Part shown: positions 1-5,380 of the stretch, piece after piece
How the letters are laid out: every line of letters begins with the position of its first letter
Numbering within the stretch: position 1 is the stretch's first letter
The notes under the pieces: model-generated
The model's input: the letters and a program-made list of their open reading frames with translations, nothing else
Databases searched by the model: none
What the model was told of the DNA's origin: nothing
Source of the DNA: Clostridia bacterium
GTDB lineage: Bacteria > Bacillota > Clostridia > Oscillospirales > CAG-272
DNA length: 5,746 nt
Reading direction: 5' to 3'
NCBI GenBank assembly: GCA_017379815.1
Contig: JAFNVK010000128.1
Span: 1 to 5,746 of the forward strand
Position numbers and translations under genes: made by a program

Positions 1-573
1 AAGCACTATACTTACCGTAACACTCGCTATTATTGGAAATGCCAAACCAACGATCAGTTTAGCGCCAAAGCCTGCGATAACCGAGTAACGATAACCGAAG
101 GCGATCTTTTAGAAGAGATCCGCGGGTATCTATCCTCTATGATCCAAGACAAGGATCGGTTTGTTCAGAAGATAATCGCCGAATTGGAAAAGAGAAGACA
201 AAAGCCTCGAAAAGCCGTTGGTCAAGTTGACCTGCAAAGAAGGATCAAGCAACTACGGGCGAAAAAAGAAAAATACCAAGAAATGTATGCTGCCGACGTC
301 ATGGCCATGGGAGAGCTGAAGGAAAAGAGCTCTTATATCAATAAAGAGATCCAAGCGTTAAGAGCGCAACTAAAGCAAATAAGCGTTTTGGATCATGCGG
401 AAAAAGTAAGCAGGGATCAGATTCATCTTTACACGGAAGAAATAGAAGCCTTTTTCGCACTCGAGAATATAACGAACGGAGATCTCAGAAAAATAATCAG
501 CCGCATGGTGGTCAATCGCAATGGGGAAATCAAAATCCATCTCCGAGATGCTGCAGATGTAACGAGTGCATAA
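1..573 (+). CDS. Large serine recombinase, C-terminal part (5' end outside window)
   Basis: The frame is open from the first base to TAA at 571-573 and gives 190 residues. Residues 1-45 match the second half of a recombinase zinc beta-ribbon: KHYTYRNTRYYWKCQ, a lone Cys14, then Cys25, with the first cysteine pair presumably upstream. A long charged coiled-coil-like helix follows at about residues 76-128. The end, RMVVNRNGEIKIHL, is the closing beta-strand typical of large serine integrases. In this family the catalytic serine and resolvase domains lie at the N-terminus and are not visible here. Such enzymes carry out directional attP x attB integration and excision of phages and conjugative or mobilizable elements. 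Base composition is AT-richer than in the neighbours (26 of 60 bases are G or C at 241-300, against 36 of 60 at 841-900), which fits horizontal transfer. The last eight codons (DAADVTSA) look like an add-on and may come from the host sequence at the junction. Family call is firm; element type is unknown. Confidence 0.88.
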   Translation, partial: KHYTYRNTRYYWKCQTNDQFSAKACDNRVTITEGDLLEEIRGYLSSMIQDKDRFVQKIIAELEKRRQKPRKAVGQVDLQRRIKQLRAKKEKYQEMYAADVMAMGELKEKSSYINKEIQALRAQLKQISVLDHAEKVSRDQIHLYTEEIEAFFALENITNGDLRKIISRMVVNRNGEIKIHLRDAADVTSA

Positions 574-575
574 AG
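1..575 (+). mobile_element. Right end of an integrated element carrying a serine recombinase
   Basis: Large serine integrase genes usually sit at one end of their element, next to the attachment site. Here the recombinase ends at 573 and host-like sequence with a different codon style follows at once. The exact junction is not defined. I place it between about 530 and 600, where the recombinase frame and the downstream cysteine-rich frame overlap. The rest of the element would lie to the left of the window. No terminal inverted repeat or target duplication can be recognised with only one end visible, as expected for serine integration with a core of a few bases. This is inferred from gene position and composition, not proved. 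Confidence 0.5.
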
Positions 576-602
576 TATACCTATCAGAGGACGGTTGTAG
601 AG

Positions 603-989
603 GTGGTTGACCCCGTGGTTTTGGGATGCCGTATTGCCGAGCGTATCAGCGATTGCAAATGCTGCTGTTGCTGCTGCGAGGGAGATCTGCCGGACGGCGT
701 GCTCTCCTCGCTTTCCTCTCCTGTTCTCTTTGATGACACCCCCAACGTCGGGCACCGTTATCTGACCGTATCTCTCGGTATTTTCTCGGTGGTGCGCATC
801 GTTCGTCCCACACAGCTTCTGATCAACGCCTCCGAATACTGCATTCCCGAAAAGGAGTGCCGTCCCGTTGAGGAGGACGATCCCTGCAAGATCTTCCGCG
901 AGATGCCTTTTCCGGTTGGCGAATTTTGCGCCCACACTCTGCCGCCTCCCCCTCACGATAAGGGTGGACGGTGCGGCTGCGGTTCCTGA
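603..989 (+). CDS. Cysteine-rich protein, probably 5'-truncated; spore-associated type suspected
   Basis: Starting at the first available GTG, this encodes 128 residues ending at TGA 987-989. GTG at 615 is an alternative start. It has 14 cysteines, including a run of six (residues 20-25) after Cys18. A hydrophobic core follows (YLTVSLGIFSVVRIVRP, about 53-69), then a cysteine motif CIPEKEC-x8-C (Cys80, 86, 95), FPVGEFC, a proline run and a CGCGS tail. Codon use is GC-rich at third positions like the clp genes, so I take it as real coding sequence. From memory the CIPEKEC...DPC...F.FP..EF pattern recurs in uncharacterised proteins of clostridial spore formers; a coat role is only a guess. Neither GTG has a well-placed ribosome site, only AGAGG at 586-590 or 599-603. 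The frame is open upstream with four more cysteine codons (549, 552, 558, 567). The true N-terminus was therefore probably cut off by the element to the left. No signal peptide is evident. Confidence 0.68.
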   Translation: MVDPVVLGCRIAERISDCKCCCCCCEGDLPDGVLSSLSSPVLFDDTPNVGHRYLTVSLGIFSVVRIVRPTQLLINASEYCIPEKECRPVEEDDPCKIFREMPFPVGEFCAHTLPPPPHDKGGRCGCGS

Positions 990-1005
990 AACAAAGGAAT
1001 AAAAA

Positions 1006-1043
1006 AGAAGCGACTCAAGCACCTTACCTGAGTCGCTTCTTTT
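1006..1043. terminator. Bidirectional rho-independent terminator between convergent genes
   Basis: Arms AGAAGCGACTCA (1006-1017) and TGAGTCGCTTCT (1029-1040) form a perfect 12-bp stem around an 11-base loop. On the + strand the stem runs into TTTT (1040-1043). On the - strand it runs into six T residues (complement of 1001-1006). It can therefore end both the cysteine-rich gene from the left and the clp operon from the right. It starts 16 bases after the first gene's stop and 3 bases past the clpX stop. Confidence 0.93.
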
Positions 1044-1045
1044 GC

Positions 1046-2413
1046 TTATCCTGCGGCAGTTCCGTCCGTCAGCGCGGGAGTATCCTCCTGTGCAGAAACG
1101 GTGTCGCGGAGAAGAATATACTTGCATTTGCCTTCCTTGCGCAGGCATTCGGGCGTGATCAGCACCTCGGCAACGTCGGCTCTTGAGGGGACCTCGTACA
1201 TGATCTCGGTCATGGCGCTTTCCAGAATGGAGCGCAGACCGCGTGCACCGGTATTGCGCTCGATCGCCATCTCGGCAACCGTCTCGAGGGCATCCTCGGG
1301 AATGGTCAGCTTAACGCCGTCCATGCGGAAGAGCTTTTCATACTGCTTCACCAAGGAGTTCTTGGGCTCGGTCAGAATGCGCACGAGAGCCGTGCGGTCC
1401 AGATCCGAAAGGGGAACGATTACGGGGATTCGTCCGATCAGCTCGGGGATAAGGCCAAACTTGACGATATCGTGAGGAACGACGTCGCGGAAGATGCCGG
1501 TATCCTTTCGCTCGGTCTTGGTCTTGATCTCGCCGCCAAAGCCGATCACTTGGTTGCCCTTGCGCTTCTCAATGATGCGGTCAAGGCCGTCGAAGGCGCC
1601 GCCGCAGATAAAGAGAATGTTCTTGGTATTGATCTGGATAAACTCCTGGTTGGGATGCTTGCGACCGCCCTGGGGAGGAACGTTTGCCACGGTGCCCTCC
1701 AGGATCTTGAGCAGGGCCTGCTGAACGCCCTCGCCCGATACGTCACGGGTAATGGAGCGGTTCTCGCTCTTGCGCGAGATCTTGTCGATCTCGTCGATAT
1801 AAATGATGCCGCGCTCGGCAAGCTCCACGTCATAGTCCGCGGCTTGGATCAAGCGGAGAAGAATATTCTCCACGTCCTCGCCAACGTATCCCGCCTCGGT
1901 GAGTGTGGTTGCATCGGCGATCGCAAAGGGCACCTTCAGCGTCTTTGCCAGCGTCTGGGCGAGATAGGTCTTTCCCACACCGGTCGGACCGATCAGGAGC
2001 ACGTTGCTCTTTTGCAGCTCAACGTCATCCTCGTCGGGGGTGGAGTCTGTTTCCTTCTTCTTTTTGCCCTTGGCAGCCTTCTGTGCCTCGGTCTTTTGAG
2101 AGAGAATGCGCTTATAGTGATTGTAAACGGCAACGGAGAGTGCAACCTTGGCCTCATCCTGCCCAATAACGTACTGATCAAGAGACGCCTTGATCTGTGC
2201 GGGGCGGGGAAGCTCGGAGAGCGAGAGCGATTCACTGCCTTTGCGGGTCTGCTCCTCGGTCTCCAGGATCAGCTCGTTACAGGCCTCAACGCAAAAATCA
2301 CAGATATAGGCGTTGGTTGGCGAGGGGATCAGGAAATTGACCTGATGCTCGTTGCGTCCGCAAAAGGAGCAGTGGCGCAGACTTTTGCCGTTCTGGTTAG
2401 AATTGTTTGCCAT
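1046..2413 (-). CDS. clpX: ClpX, ATP-dependent unfoldase subunit of the ClpXP protease
   Basis: This is a complete 455-residue AAA+ unfoldase; E. coli ClpX has 424. It forms a hexamer that binds tagged or misfolded proteins, unfolds them with ATP and threads them into ClpP in the cytoplasm. The N-terminal C4 zinc domain has Cys15, 18, 38 and 41. Walker A is GPTGVGKT (142-149), the pore-1 loop GYVG (175-178), Walker B IIYIDEID (203-210) and the RKH pore loop 251-253. The ClpP-docking loop is IGFG (290-293), the arginine finger lies in ELIGR (to 328) and sensor 2 is GARGLR (389-394). A Lys-rich then Asp/Glu-rich insert of roughly 18 residues sits at about 105-132, before Walker A, and a loosely conserved tail follows residue 435. 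The ATG is preceded by AAAGG with a 7-base gap. It lies 30 bases after the clpP stop, so the two are cotranscribed. No lon gene follows, unlike many clostridial loci. Confidence 0.98.
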   Translation of the reverse strand: MANNSNQNGKSLRHCSFCGRNEHQVNFLIPSPTNAYICDFCVEACNELILETEEQTRKGSESLSLSELPRPAQIKASLDQYVIGQDEAKVALSVAVYNHYKRILSQKTEAQKAAKGKKKKETDSTPDEDDVELQKSNVLLIGPTGVGKTYLAQTLAKTLKVPFAIADATTLTEAGYVGEDVENILLRLIQAADYDVELAERGIIYIDEIDKISRKSENRSITRDVSGEGVQQALLKILEGTVANVPPQGGRKHPNQEFIQINTKNILFICGGAFDGLDRIIEKRKGNQVIGFGGEIKTKTERKDTGIFRDVVPHDIVKFGLIPELIGRIPVIVPLSDLDRTALVRILTEPKNSLVKQYEKLFRMDGVKLTIPEDALETVAEMAIERNTGARGLRSILESAMTEIMYEVPSRADVAEVLITPECLRKEGKCKYILLRDTVSAQEDTPALTDGTAAG

Positions 2414-2443
2414 GAATGTGCCTTTGAGTACCTTTCTTCCAAA

Positions 2444-3055
2444 TCAAGGGCGCTTTGCCAGAATCTTATCCACAAGTCCGTAGGCCAGCGCTTCCTCGGC
2501 GGTCATATAGTTATCGCGGTCGGTGTCACGCTCGATCACGTCCAGGGCCTTTCCCGTGTTGGATGCGAGGATCTTGTTCAGCGTTGCCTTGGTGCGCAGA
2601 ATATGCTCGGCCTGGATCTGAATATCGCTTGCCTGGCCGCGAGCACCGCCAAGAGGCTGGTGGATCATGATCTCGCTGTGCGGAAGTGCAAAGCGCTTTC
2701 CCTTAGCACCCGAGGAGAGCAGAAACGCGCCCATGCTGGCTGCCATACCAATGCAAATGGTAGAGACGTCACACTTGATGAACTGCATGGTGTCGTAGAT
2801 CGCCATGCCTGCCGTGACAGAGCCGCCGGGAGAGTTGATATAGAAGGAGATGTCCTTGTCCGGATCCTGTGCCTCCAGGAAAAGCATCTGGGCCACGACC
2901 AGGGAAGCGGTGGCGTCGTTTACCTCATCCGAGAGAAAAACGATGCGATCGTTGAGCAGACGGGAGAAAATATCATAAGAGCGCTCGCCGCGGCTGGTTT
3001 GCTCGACGACCATGGGGACAAGGGCGTCCCTTGCGGTATTTCGGGGATCAAACAT
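2444..3055 (-). CDS. clpP: ClpP, ATP-dependent Clp protease proteolytic subunit
   Basis: This is a complete 203-residue serine peptidase of the S14 family. It assembles into a 14-subunit barrel and degrades proteins delivered by ClpX or another Clp ATPase. The catalytic triad is Ser107 (in GMAASMGA), His132 (in IMIHQP) and Asp181 (in DTDRDNY). The spacings of 25 and 49 residues match those of the E. coli enzyme. The substrate-binding strand FYINSPGGSVTAG (71-83) is intact. The short N-terminus before the first helix suggests a small, self-removed propeptide or none. The ATG at 3053-3055 has GAGG 8 bases upstream. An ATG 7 bases further up is out of frame and stops after four codons. It lies 75 bases after tig and 30 bases before clpX in the same operon. 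Confidence 0.98.
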   Translation of the reverse strand: MFDPRNTARDALVPMVVEQTSRGERSYDIFSRLLNDRIVFLSDEVNDATASLVVAQMLFLEAQDPDKDISFYINSPGGSVTAGMAIYDTMQFIKCDVSTICIGMAASMGAFLLSSGAKGKRFALPHSEIMIHQPLGGARGQASDIQIQAEHILRTKATLNKILASNTGKALDVIERDTDRDNYMTAEEALAYGLVDKILAKRP

Positions 3056-3083
3056 GCTTCATACCTCGTTTCGTAATAAAGTG

Positions 3084-3115
3084 GAACCGGAAATGGCAAT
3101 TGCTACTTCCGGTTC
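3084..3115 (-). promoter_or_regulatory. Stem-loop between tig and clpP
   Basis: Arms GAACCGGAA (3084-3092) and TTCCGGTTC (3107-3115) are perfect 9-base complements around a 14-base loop that holds the palindrome GCAATTGC (3096-3103). On the operon strand the stem is followed only by CCACTTTATTAC, a poor U-tract, so it is not a convincing full terminator. It could be a leaky attenuator lowering clpPX relative to tig, or an mRNA processing or stability element. The structure is seen directly; the function is inferred. I saw no clear separate promoter for clpP in this 75-base gap. Confidence 0.6.
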
Positions 3116-3130
3116 AAAGATGTGTAAATT

Positions 3131-4408
3131 TTACTTCGCAATCGCTTTTTCTTTGACGAGATCCATAGCCTTCTTGACCTTCATGTCCTCAGCAACGGAA
3201 TCCACGGGGATAACCTCGCGAACCTTCTCTACCTCCATGCTGTAGGTCTTGGCGATCGACTCGATCTCTGCGTTGATGTCCTCCTCGGTCACCTCGATCG
3301 CTTCCAGCTTTGCGATGGTCTCCAGAGCCAGTCTGAGCTTGACCTGCTTCTCGGCCTGCGGGCGGAGCTGCTCGCGCAGGGAATCCAGGTTCATGCCGGT
3401 GTACTGGAAGTAGGTCTTCAGATCCAGGCCCTGCATGCGCAGACGGTTGTCATAGTCGCGAACGAAGTTCTCGGTCTCAGCCACGTACATCTGCTCGGGA
3501 ATATCGGCCTCCAGCTTTTCGATGAGCTGATCCAGGATCTCCTCCTCGAACTTATGCTCGGCCTCCTCCTTGAGTCTCTTGGAGATTTTTGCCTTAACGT
3601 CGGCGCGGTATTCATCCATCGTATCAAATTCGGAAACGTCCTTGGCAAAATCGTCGTCAAGCTCGGGAAGCTCAATATGCTTGATCTTGTGGATCACGGT
3701 CTTAAAGACAGCTGCCTTGCCGGCAAGCTCCTTTGCGTGATACTCGGTGGGGAAGGTGACGTTAACGTCGAACTCCTCCTCCAGCTTGTGTCCTGCAACC
3801 TGCTCCTCAAAGCCGGGAATAAAGTTGCCGGAGCCGAGCTTCAGGGGGTAGTCAGAGCCCTTGCCGCCCTCGAAGGGAACGCCGTCAACAAAGCCCTCGT
3901 AGTCGATGGTGCAGATATCGCCCATCTCGGATGCGGCATCGGTGACCTCGATCTCGCGCGCGTTACGCTCACGGATGGTGTTGATCTCCTGCTCGATCTG
4001 GTCCTTGGTTACGCGGACAGCCTTCTTCTTGGCAGTCAGGCCAAGGTAGCCCTCGATCTTTGCCTCGGGCTTGACGGCAACCTTTGCGGAAAGCACAACG
4101 CCGTTATCGTCGATGGAGACGATGTCAAACTCGGGCTGACCGACCATAGCAAGACCGGACTCTGCGAGTGCTGCATCGAATGCATCGGGAAGAACCTCGT
4201 TGATCGCATCCTCATAGAAGAAGCCCTTGCCGTACATCTTTTCGATGACGGAGCGAGGAGCCTTACCCTTGCGGAAGCCGGGAACGGCGATCTTTCCAAC
4301 CTGCTTGCGGTAAGCGTTGGAGATTGCCTTGTTAAAGGTTTCCTGATCAACCGAGAATTCCAGAGTATATACACTCTTATCGGTCAGTTCGGATTTGATT
4401 AAGCTCAT
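3131..4408 (-). CDS. tig: Trigger factor, ribosome-associated chaperone and peptidyl-prolyl isomerase
   Basis: This is a complete 425-residue trigger factor; E. coli has 432. It docks beside the ribosomal exit tunnel and shields nascent chains. The N-terminal ribosome-binding domain carries the signature GFRKGKAPR (44-52). The central FKBP-like isomerase domain spans about 162-244 (IDYEGFVDGVPFEGG, then GSGNFIPGFEEQ and FPTEYHAKELAGK). The rest is the helical C-terminal chaperone domain, which ends in a short basic tail (KAIAK). The ATG at 4406-4408 is preceded by GGAGG (4419-4423 on the complement) with a 10-base gap. It is the first gene of the tig-clpP-clpX operon, placing folding of new chains and degradation of failed ones under one transcript. 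Nothing is missing or unusual. Confidence 0.98.
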   Translation of the reverse strand: MSLIKSELTDKSVYTLEFSVDQETFNKAISNAYRKQVGKIAVPGFRKGKAPRSVIEKMYGKGFFYEDAINEVLPDAFDAALAESGLAMVGQPEFDIVSIDDNGVVLSAKVAVKPEAKIEGYLGLTAKKKAVRVTKDQIEQEINTIRERNAREIEVTDAASEMGDICTIDYEGFVDGVPFEGGKGSDYPLKLGSGNFIPGFEEQVAGHKLEEEFDVNVTFPTEYHAKELAGKAAVFKTVIHKIKHIELPELDDDFAKDVSEFDTMDEYRADVKAKISKRLKEEAEHKFEEEILDQLIEKLEADIPEQMYVAETENFVRDYDNRLRMQGLDLKTYFQYTGMNLDSLREQLRPQAEKQVKLRLALETIAKLEAIEVTEEDINAEIESIAKTYSMEVEKVREVIPVDSVAEDMKVKKAMDLVKEKAIAK

Positions 4409-4455
4409 TTTTTTCAGTCCTCCAATTTATGGTGAAATAATTACATACAAAGTAT

Positions 4456-4484
4456 ATTTTATAATTTTTTTCAGATTTTGTCAA
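4456..4484 (-). promoter_or_regulatory. Sigma-A type promoter of the tig-clpP-clpX operon
   Basis: Reading the - strand, a perfect -35 TTGACA (4484-4479) is followed after 17 bases by TAAAAT (4461-4456) as the -10. The spacer is A-rich and the surroundings are strongly AT-rich. Transcription should start near 4449, leaving a leader of about 40 bases before the tig ATG. I see neither a CIRCE inverted repeat nor a CtsR-type direct heptad here, so heat-shock control by HrcA or CtsR is not supported by this sequence. Confidence 0.87.
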
Positions 4485-4489
4485 TAGGT

Positions 4490-4510
4490 TTTCTTAAAAT
4501 AATTAAGAAA
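4490..4510. repeat. AT-rich inverted repeat just upstream of the tig promoter
   Basis: TTTCTTAA (4490-4497) and TTAAGAAA (4503-4510) are perfect 8-base complements with a 5-base spacer. The repeat lies between the phosphoesterase terminator stem and the -35 of tig. It overlaps the terminator's T-tract and could add to termination, act as an UP-like AT-rich element or bind a regulator. No known operator is recognised. Confidence 0.4.
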
Positions 4511-4511
4511 G

Positions 4512-4531
4512 AAAACGCAATAGGGCGTTTT
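4512..4531 (-). terminator. Rho-independent terminator of the metallophosphoesterase gene
   Basis: On the - strand AAAACGC, loop CCTATT and GCGTTTT form a 7-bp stem (4531-4525 with 4518-4512), followed by CTTTCTTAATT. The stem begins beside the TGA stop (4534-4532), so the terminator abuts the coding end. It separates the upstream gene from the tig promoter, whose -35 lies about 27 bases further on. The stem is short and AT-rich at its base, so some read-through into tig is possible. Confidence 0.72.
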
Positions 4532-5263
4532 TCAGTCGGGATAAACCGGCATTGGTGAGAATTGCAGGAAATCTGCAGAGACCAGGATCAGCTCGATCCC
4601 CTCGAATTCGGTCATGCGCGGAGCGTAGTAAGCGCCGTGAATGTGCCCGAAATAGCAGGATTTGACCTGAAACTCATGCAGAACGTCGAGAATCTCGCGG
4701 CAAACGAAGTTGTTCCAAACCGGCGGAAAATGCAAGAAGACCAGGATCGGCAAGGGCTTTTCGCCTCCCTCAGTCTGCAGTCGTTTTGCCTCCTCGAGGC
4801 TCAGGCGAAGTCGAATGACCTCTCTGTCCACGATGCGGGAATAATCCACCTCGCCAACCGTGTTTTGCTGGCTTTCCTCCAAAAACCATCCGCGCGTGCC
4901 GCAAACGATGCAGTCCTCCAGCCGATAGGCGTTGTTGTAGAGGAAGCGAATGGAAGAGAGACCGTTTTGCTCGAGAAACGCGGTCATCTTGGAGACGGTG
5001 GACCACCAAAAATCGTGGTTTCCCTTGCCGATCAGCTTTTTACCGGGCAGGGAATCCAAAAAGCGGAAATCCTCGAGTGTATCCTCAAGCTTAAGAGCCC
5101 AGGAAATATCGCCCGGAATGATCACCGTGTCCTCCTCGTTGATCACCGCACACCAGTTCTTGCGGATCTTTTCCATATAATCGACCCATCGGGAGCCAAA
5201 GACGGCCATGGATTTGCTTCCGTCCGAGGAAAGATGCAGATCGGCCATGACGTAAAGTGACAT
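4532..5263 (-). CDS. Calcineurin-like metallophosphoesterase (COG1768-like predicted phosphohydrolase)
   Basis: This complete 243-residue protein has all five metal-site blocks of the metallophosphoesterase fold in order: DLH (Asp8, His10), GDISW (Asp52), GNHDFWW (Asn82, His83), LHFPP (His178) and GHIHG (His207, His209). These residues bind a two-metal centre, typically Mn or Fe, that hydrolyses phosphate mono- or diesters. The combination GDISWA plus GNHDFWW resembles the COG1768 group, for which I know of no settled substrate, so I give no symbol. There is no signal peptide or membrane segment, so it should be cytoplasmic. The ATG (5261-5263) has AAAGGAG (complement of 5272-5278) with an 8-base gap. 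It is a single gene with its own terminator, divergent from the small cysteine protein. No link to the clp operon is evident beyond adjacency. Confidence 0.93.
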   Translation of the reverse strand: MSLYVMADLHLSSDGSKSMAVFGSRWVDYMEKIRKNWCAVINEEDTVIIPGDISWALKLEDTLEDFRFLDSLPGKKLIGKGNHDFWWSTVSKMTAFLEQNGLSSIRFLYNNAYRLEDCIVCGTRGWFLEESQQNTVGEVDYSRIVDREVIRLRLSLEEAKRLQTEGGEKPLPILVFLHFPPVWNNFVCREILDVLHEFQVKSCYFGHIHGAYYAPRMTEFEGIELILVSADFLQFSPMPVYPD

Positions 5264-5291
5264 TGTTCAAGCTCCTTTCGTTTCGTATAAT
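5263..5291 (+). promoter_or_regulatory. Candidate promoter of the small DUF1540-type gene
   Basis: A perfect -10 TATAAT (5286-5291) has a weak -35 TTGTTC (5263-5268) 17 bases upstream. Transcription would begin near 5298 and leave a leader of about 83 bases. The promoter overlaps the start codon and ribosome site of the divergent phosphoesterase gene, so the two transcription units may interfere. The -10 is clear; the -35 match is only three of six. Confidence 0.55.
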
Positions 5292-5346
5292 GTGCGGGGA
5301 AGCGGAGATACTAAGCTTTGTGAAAGCCTCGCCTTTCCGAAATTTG

Positions 5347-5373
5347 TGGGATTGCTCCCAATAAAGCAAGGAG
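5347..5373 (+). promoter_or_regulatory. Leader hairpins next to the ribosome site of the DUF1540-type gene
   Basis: TGGGA (5347-5351) pairs with TCCCA (5356-5360) across a TTGC loop. Alternatively TTGCT (5352-5356) pairs with AGCAA (5365-5369), or CTCC (5355-5358) with GGAG (5370-5373). The last two occlude part of the ribosome site AAGGAG (5368-5373). The foldings exclude each other, so a translational switch is conceivable, but the stems are only 4-5 bp. No known riboswitch class is recognised. Confidence 0.3.
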
Positions 5374-5380
5374 ACAGATC

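Noticed and set aside
540..600. Palindromes CTGCAG (551-556) and GTATAC (575-580) as attachment core
   Set aside because: Six-base palindromes are common by chance, and with only one end of the element visible no core can be assigned.
656..690. tgc/tgt repeat as a microsatellite causing phase variation
   Set aside because: The units are not identical (tgc and tgt mixed) and only six codons long. They read as a poly-Cys stretch within good coding sequence.
429..1148. 239-residue open frame on the - strand over the cysteine-rich gene
   Set aside because: It runs through the terminator at 1006-1043, overlaps the clpX 3' end and the recombinase, and has no recognisable motif. The + strand frame has better codon use and a patterned cysteine motif.
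1472..3076. 534-residue open frame on the + strand across clpX and clpP
   Set aside because: It lies antisense to two proven genes and its long openness follows from their GC-rich third positions. The Leu/Val/Gly-rich product shows no domain.
3554..4402. 282-residue open frame on the + strand
   Set aside because: It is antisense to tig, whose domains are complete. It has no ribosome site and shows typical shadow composition.
4409..4500. CIRCE or CtsR heat-shock operator before tig
   Set aside because: No TTAGCACTC-type inverted repeat and no paired GGTCAAA-like heptads are present. TTGACA here is simply the -35 box.
4562..5260. 232-residue open frame on the + strand
   Set aside because: It is the mirror of the metallophosphoesterase gene, which has all family motifs on the other strand.
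5264..5310. - strand promoter for the metallophosphoesterase from CATTAT/TATACG near 5285-5293
   Set aside because: The -10 match is poor, no -35 is found at the right distance, and the implied start would fall inside the ribosome site. The real promoter is unresolved.
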